Assembly: GCA_028288405.1 (NCBI GenBank)
Contig: JAQBNS010000061.1
Span: forward strand, 1-53,391
Origin: Chitinophagaceae bacterium
GTDB taxonomy: Bacteria > Bacteroidota > Bacteroidia > Cytophagales > Cytophagaceae
Direction of reading: 5' to 3'
Length of the DNA stretch: 53,391 nucleotides
In this document: one piece after another, positions 51,815 to 53,391 of the stretch
Layout: each line of letters starts with the position of its first letter
Numbering within the stretch: position 1 is the stretch's first letter
Made by a program: the position numbers and the translations under genes
The notes under the pieces: generated by a model
Database searches by the model: none
What the model was told of the DNA's origin: nothing
The model's input: the letters and a program-made list of their open reading frames with translations, nothing else

Positions 51815-51904
51815 ATGTCCTAATTTCCAAACTCAATTCACTCAACACTCTCAAATCCTCCATAAACCGGTTCTCAGTCCTCCGGTAAGAATATAAATCA
51901 CTAC

Positions 51905-51938
51905 AAAAAAAGCCTGAAGATAATCTTCAGGCTTTTTT
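51905..51938 (-). terminator. Intrinsic terminator after the glucanase-like gene (minus strand)
   Basis: A near-perfect palindrome AAAAAAGCCTGAAGA / TCTTCAGGCTTTTTT with a 3-nt loop lies 27 nt beyond the minus-strand stop at 51965. On the minus strand it ends in a T-run. Confidence 0.88.
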
Positions 51939-51964
51939 ATTATTATAAGAGATTCAATTAAGAA

Positions 51965-53391
51965 TTACTTCGCCACAGGGCACTCTTTCTTATCTGTCCA
52001 TACGAATGAACCCATAGAGTTCTTATCGATATCAACCAATGCATTTCCGCCCTGGTTCTTCACTACTATATTACAGAAGGTACCGTTACCTGCAGGGTTT
52101 TGAGCAAACAAAATCCCAAATCCTCTAAACCAATCCTTCTTCATTTCATTGTTATAAGGATACTCTCTGCCTGTACCATCGATGGTAATGTTTTCAAATA
52201 CCATGTTATAAAATCCTTTACCACCGGCTTTGTTGATTAAGATCGCATTGTCTTTTGAATCAATGATATCAATATTGGCAAAACGGATATTCTGAATTTT
52301 ATTCCCGGCAACACTCACACAGGATAAATCAATTGCTCCAACCATGTTGTAAAACAAGTCATTGAAACTACCGCATCTGATGAGTGTAATATTGGTAAAC
52401 TCATGCATCCCTGTTTCGTTGAACCCTACGCCAGGGAAAGAGTTGTTTACTCTTAAGCCTGCTTCCACGTGATCCTTAATCAACAGGTGATGCGCTTTAT
52501 TGCTTAGTCCACCGTAGAATGAACATCCCGCTGCTCTCCAACCATTTTCAGACGTGCAATAAGCAAATGTATTATTCTGACATTCCAATCCATCCGCTGA
52601 CCAGGTAGCCATGTCATCATCACCGTTATTTCTGAAGCTGCAATGTTCTACGATAGAGTTTCTTGTTCCTTTGCAAAGGTTAATACCATCTGCATAGTTG
52701 TTTCTGAATCGGCATTGAGTAACGGTTAAGCCATCAGCAAAAGGAATGTCACCGATATTGTATTGTGCAATCCATGCACCGCACTCAAAGTGTTCTGCCC
52801 AAACATTTTTGATCACAGACCTACTAGTAAAGATGCCGTTAATTCCTTTGTAGGTACTTGATCTTGAATTTCTAGTCGTTGTTAAATACAAGTCATAAAA
52901 ACTAATGTCTCTTGCATTGGCACGAAGTCCGCCTTGGTAAGCAGATTCATTGGTGAAGTTTAATTGCGTGTACCACATACCTGCACCTTTTAATTGCGTG
53001 CTAGGTACTCCGAAATAAAGTTCTCTATTGATATTATATACACCTGCAGGAACGAAGATTGATTTTCCGCCACCTTTGTTATCTATAAACACTTGCAAGT
53101 CACTTCCATCTCCACTGTATACAAGATCTGTCGGTTGTGCTTTTACCGCTTCCGGAACAGGCTCCAATTCAGCGAAGTCAAGATGGATCTCTCCGCTTTT
53201 CGCTACCAATTTAAGTCTTCCTCCCGCAGGAATTCTAGCCGGTAATTTCAAGCGTACTTCATCAAATCTCATTTTAGGATTATCATTTCTAACGGCAACG
53301 TTGTTCGGGTTACCATTCGTTGTCAAATACTCCCATGAATAGTAAGAAGTCAGGTTCAATGTACCTACCAATTTCCCATCAGCGTATACAT
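51965..53391 (-). CDS. Secreted CBM6 / right-handed beta-helix glucanase-like protein (5' end beyond window)
   Basis: The minus-strand frame is open to the right edge, so the N-terminus is missing; the last visible residues read VYADGKLVGTLNL. Residues from there to about 90 resemble the second half of a CBM6-type carbohydrate-binding module (RIPAGGRLKLVAKSGEIHLDFAELEPV). The rest is a parallel beta-helix, with FVPAGVYNINRELYFG, LKGAGMWYTQLNF, YADGINLCKGTRNSIVEHCS and FRNNGDDDMATWSADG, and recalls GH87 alpha-1,3-glucanases (mycodextranases); the Asp cluster DDD is a plausible catalytic site. No T9SS domain is present at the C-terminus, which ends ECPVAK. A polysaccharide-degrading role outside the cell is inferred. 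Confidence 0.75.
   Translation of the reverse strand, partial: VYADGKLVGTLNLTSYYSWEYLTTNGNPNNVAVRNDNPKMRFDEVRLKLPARIPAGGRLKLVAKSGEIHLDFAELEPVPEAVKAQPTDLVYSGDGSDLQVFIDNKGGGKSIFVPAGVYNINRELYFGVPSTQLKGAGMWYTQLNFTNESAYQGGLRANARDISFYDLYLTTTRNSRSSTYKGINGIFTSRSVIKNVWAEHFECGAWIAQYNIGDIPFADGLTVTQCRFRNNYADGINLCKGTRNSIVEHCSFRNNGDDDMATWSADGLECQNNTFAYCTSENGWRAAGCSFYGGLSNKAHHLLIKDHVEAGLRVNNSFPGVGFNETGMHEFTNITLIRCGSFNDLFYNMVGAIDLSCVSVAGNKIQNIRFANIDIIDSKDNAILINKAGGKGFYNMVFENITIDGTGREYPYNNEMKKDWFRGFGILFAQNPAGNGTFCNIVVKNQGGNALVDIDKNSMGSFVWTDKKECPVAK

Overview
The window looks like core chromosome of a member of the Bacteroidota, probably a Cytophaga-like or Chitinophaga-like lineage (inferred; no marker fixes the genus). 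Signs seen in the sequence: TAnnTTTG-type -7 promoter elements with a TTG about 19 nt upstream, few Shine-Dalgarno sites, a secreted protein with a type IX secretion C-terminal sorting domain, a DUF5683 gene between parB and dapB, a GSCFA protein, rpsF-rpsR-rplI without ssb or priB between them, and a moderate GC content (roughly 40 percent by eye).

Layout. 1-733: 5' part of a tRNA CCA-adding enzyme (minus). 734-1307: repeat-rich divergent gap. 1308-8120: pyrG, yidC, parA, parB, a DUF5683 membrane protein and dapB (plus). The yidC-parA gap holds two perfect DnaA-box consensus sites and is a candidate replication origin or DnaA-controlled region. 8345-10682: two tandem signal peptidase I genes. 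10829-14653: an orphan multi-PAS histidine kinase and a fatty acid desaturase. 14711-17992: ung (minus), apaG, a methyltransferase and a membrane-anchored coiled-coil protein. 18110-19177: rpsF-rpsR-rplI from a textbook Bacteroidota promoter. 19264-23378: small accessory genes (Gre-like protein, methyltransferase, VOC protein, DoxX-like protein, Gfo/Idh/MocA oxidoreductase, membrane protein), including a 139-nt purine-only hexanucleotide microsatellite. 23490-30057: a tight plus-strand run GSCFA - DUF255/YyaL - LRR protein - priA - lipoprotein. 30387-32874: three very small genes, a DUF72 protein and a MORN-repeat lipoprotein. 32881-41935: minus-strand run with dnaG, three glycosyltransferases, ribBA, surE and a transglutaminase-like/TPR protein. 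42043-49678: mrp, a NifU-domain protein, a double-length D-Ala-D-Ala ligase, two PASTA proteins (the second broken by an in-frame TGA) and a T9SS cargo protein. 49668-51561: M50 protease and HAD phosphatase (minus). 51639-51712: tRNA with CAT anticodon. 51965-end: partial secreted CBM6/beta-helix glucanase-like protein (minus).

The genes are mostly housekeeping: nucleotide, lysine/cell wall, flavin, replication, segregation, secretion and iron-sulfur functions. There is no phage, insertion sequence, CRISPR array or defence island. The most unusual signals lie between the genes or in duplications: a five-copy structured repeat that in four cases sits just 3' of a gene in the same orientation with covarying ends; the DnaA-box cluster before parA; the doubled ddl gene whose two halves have diverged at different active-site elements; and the interrupted PASTA gene.
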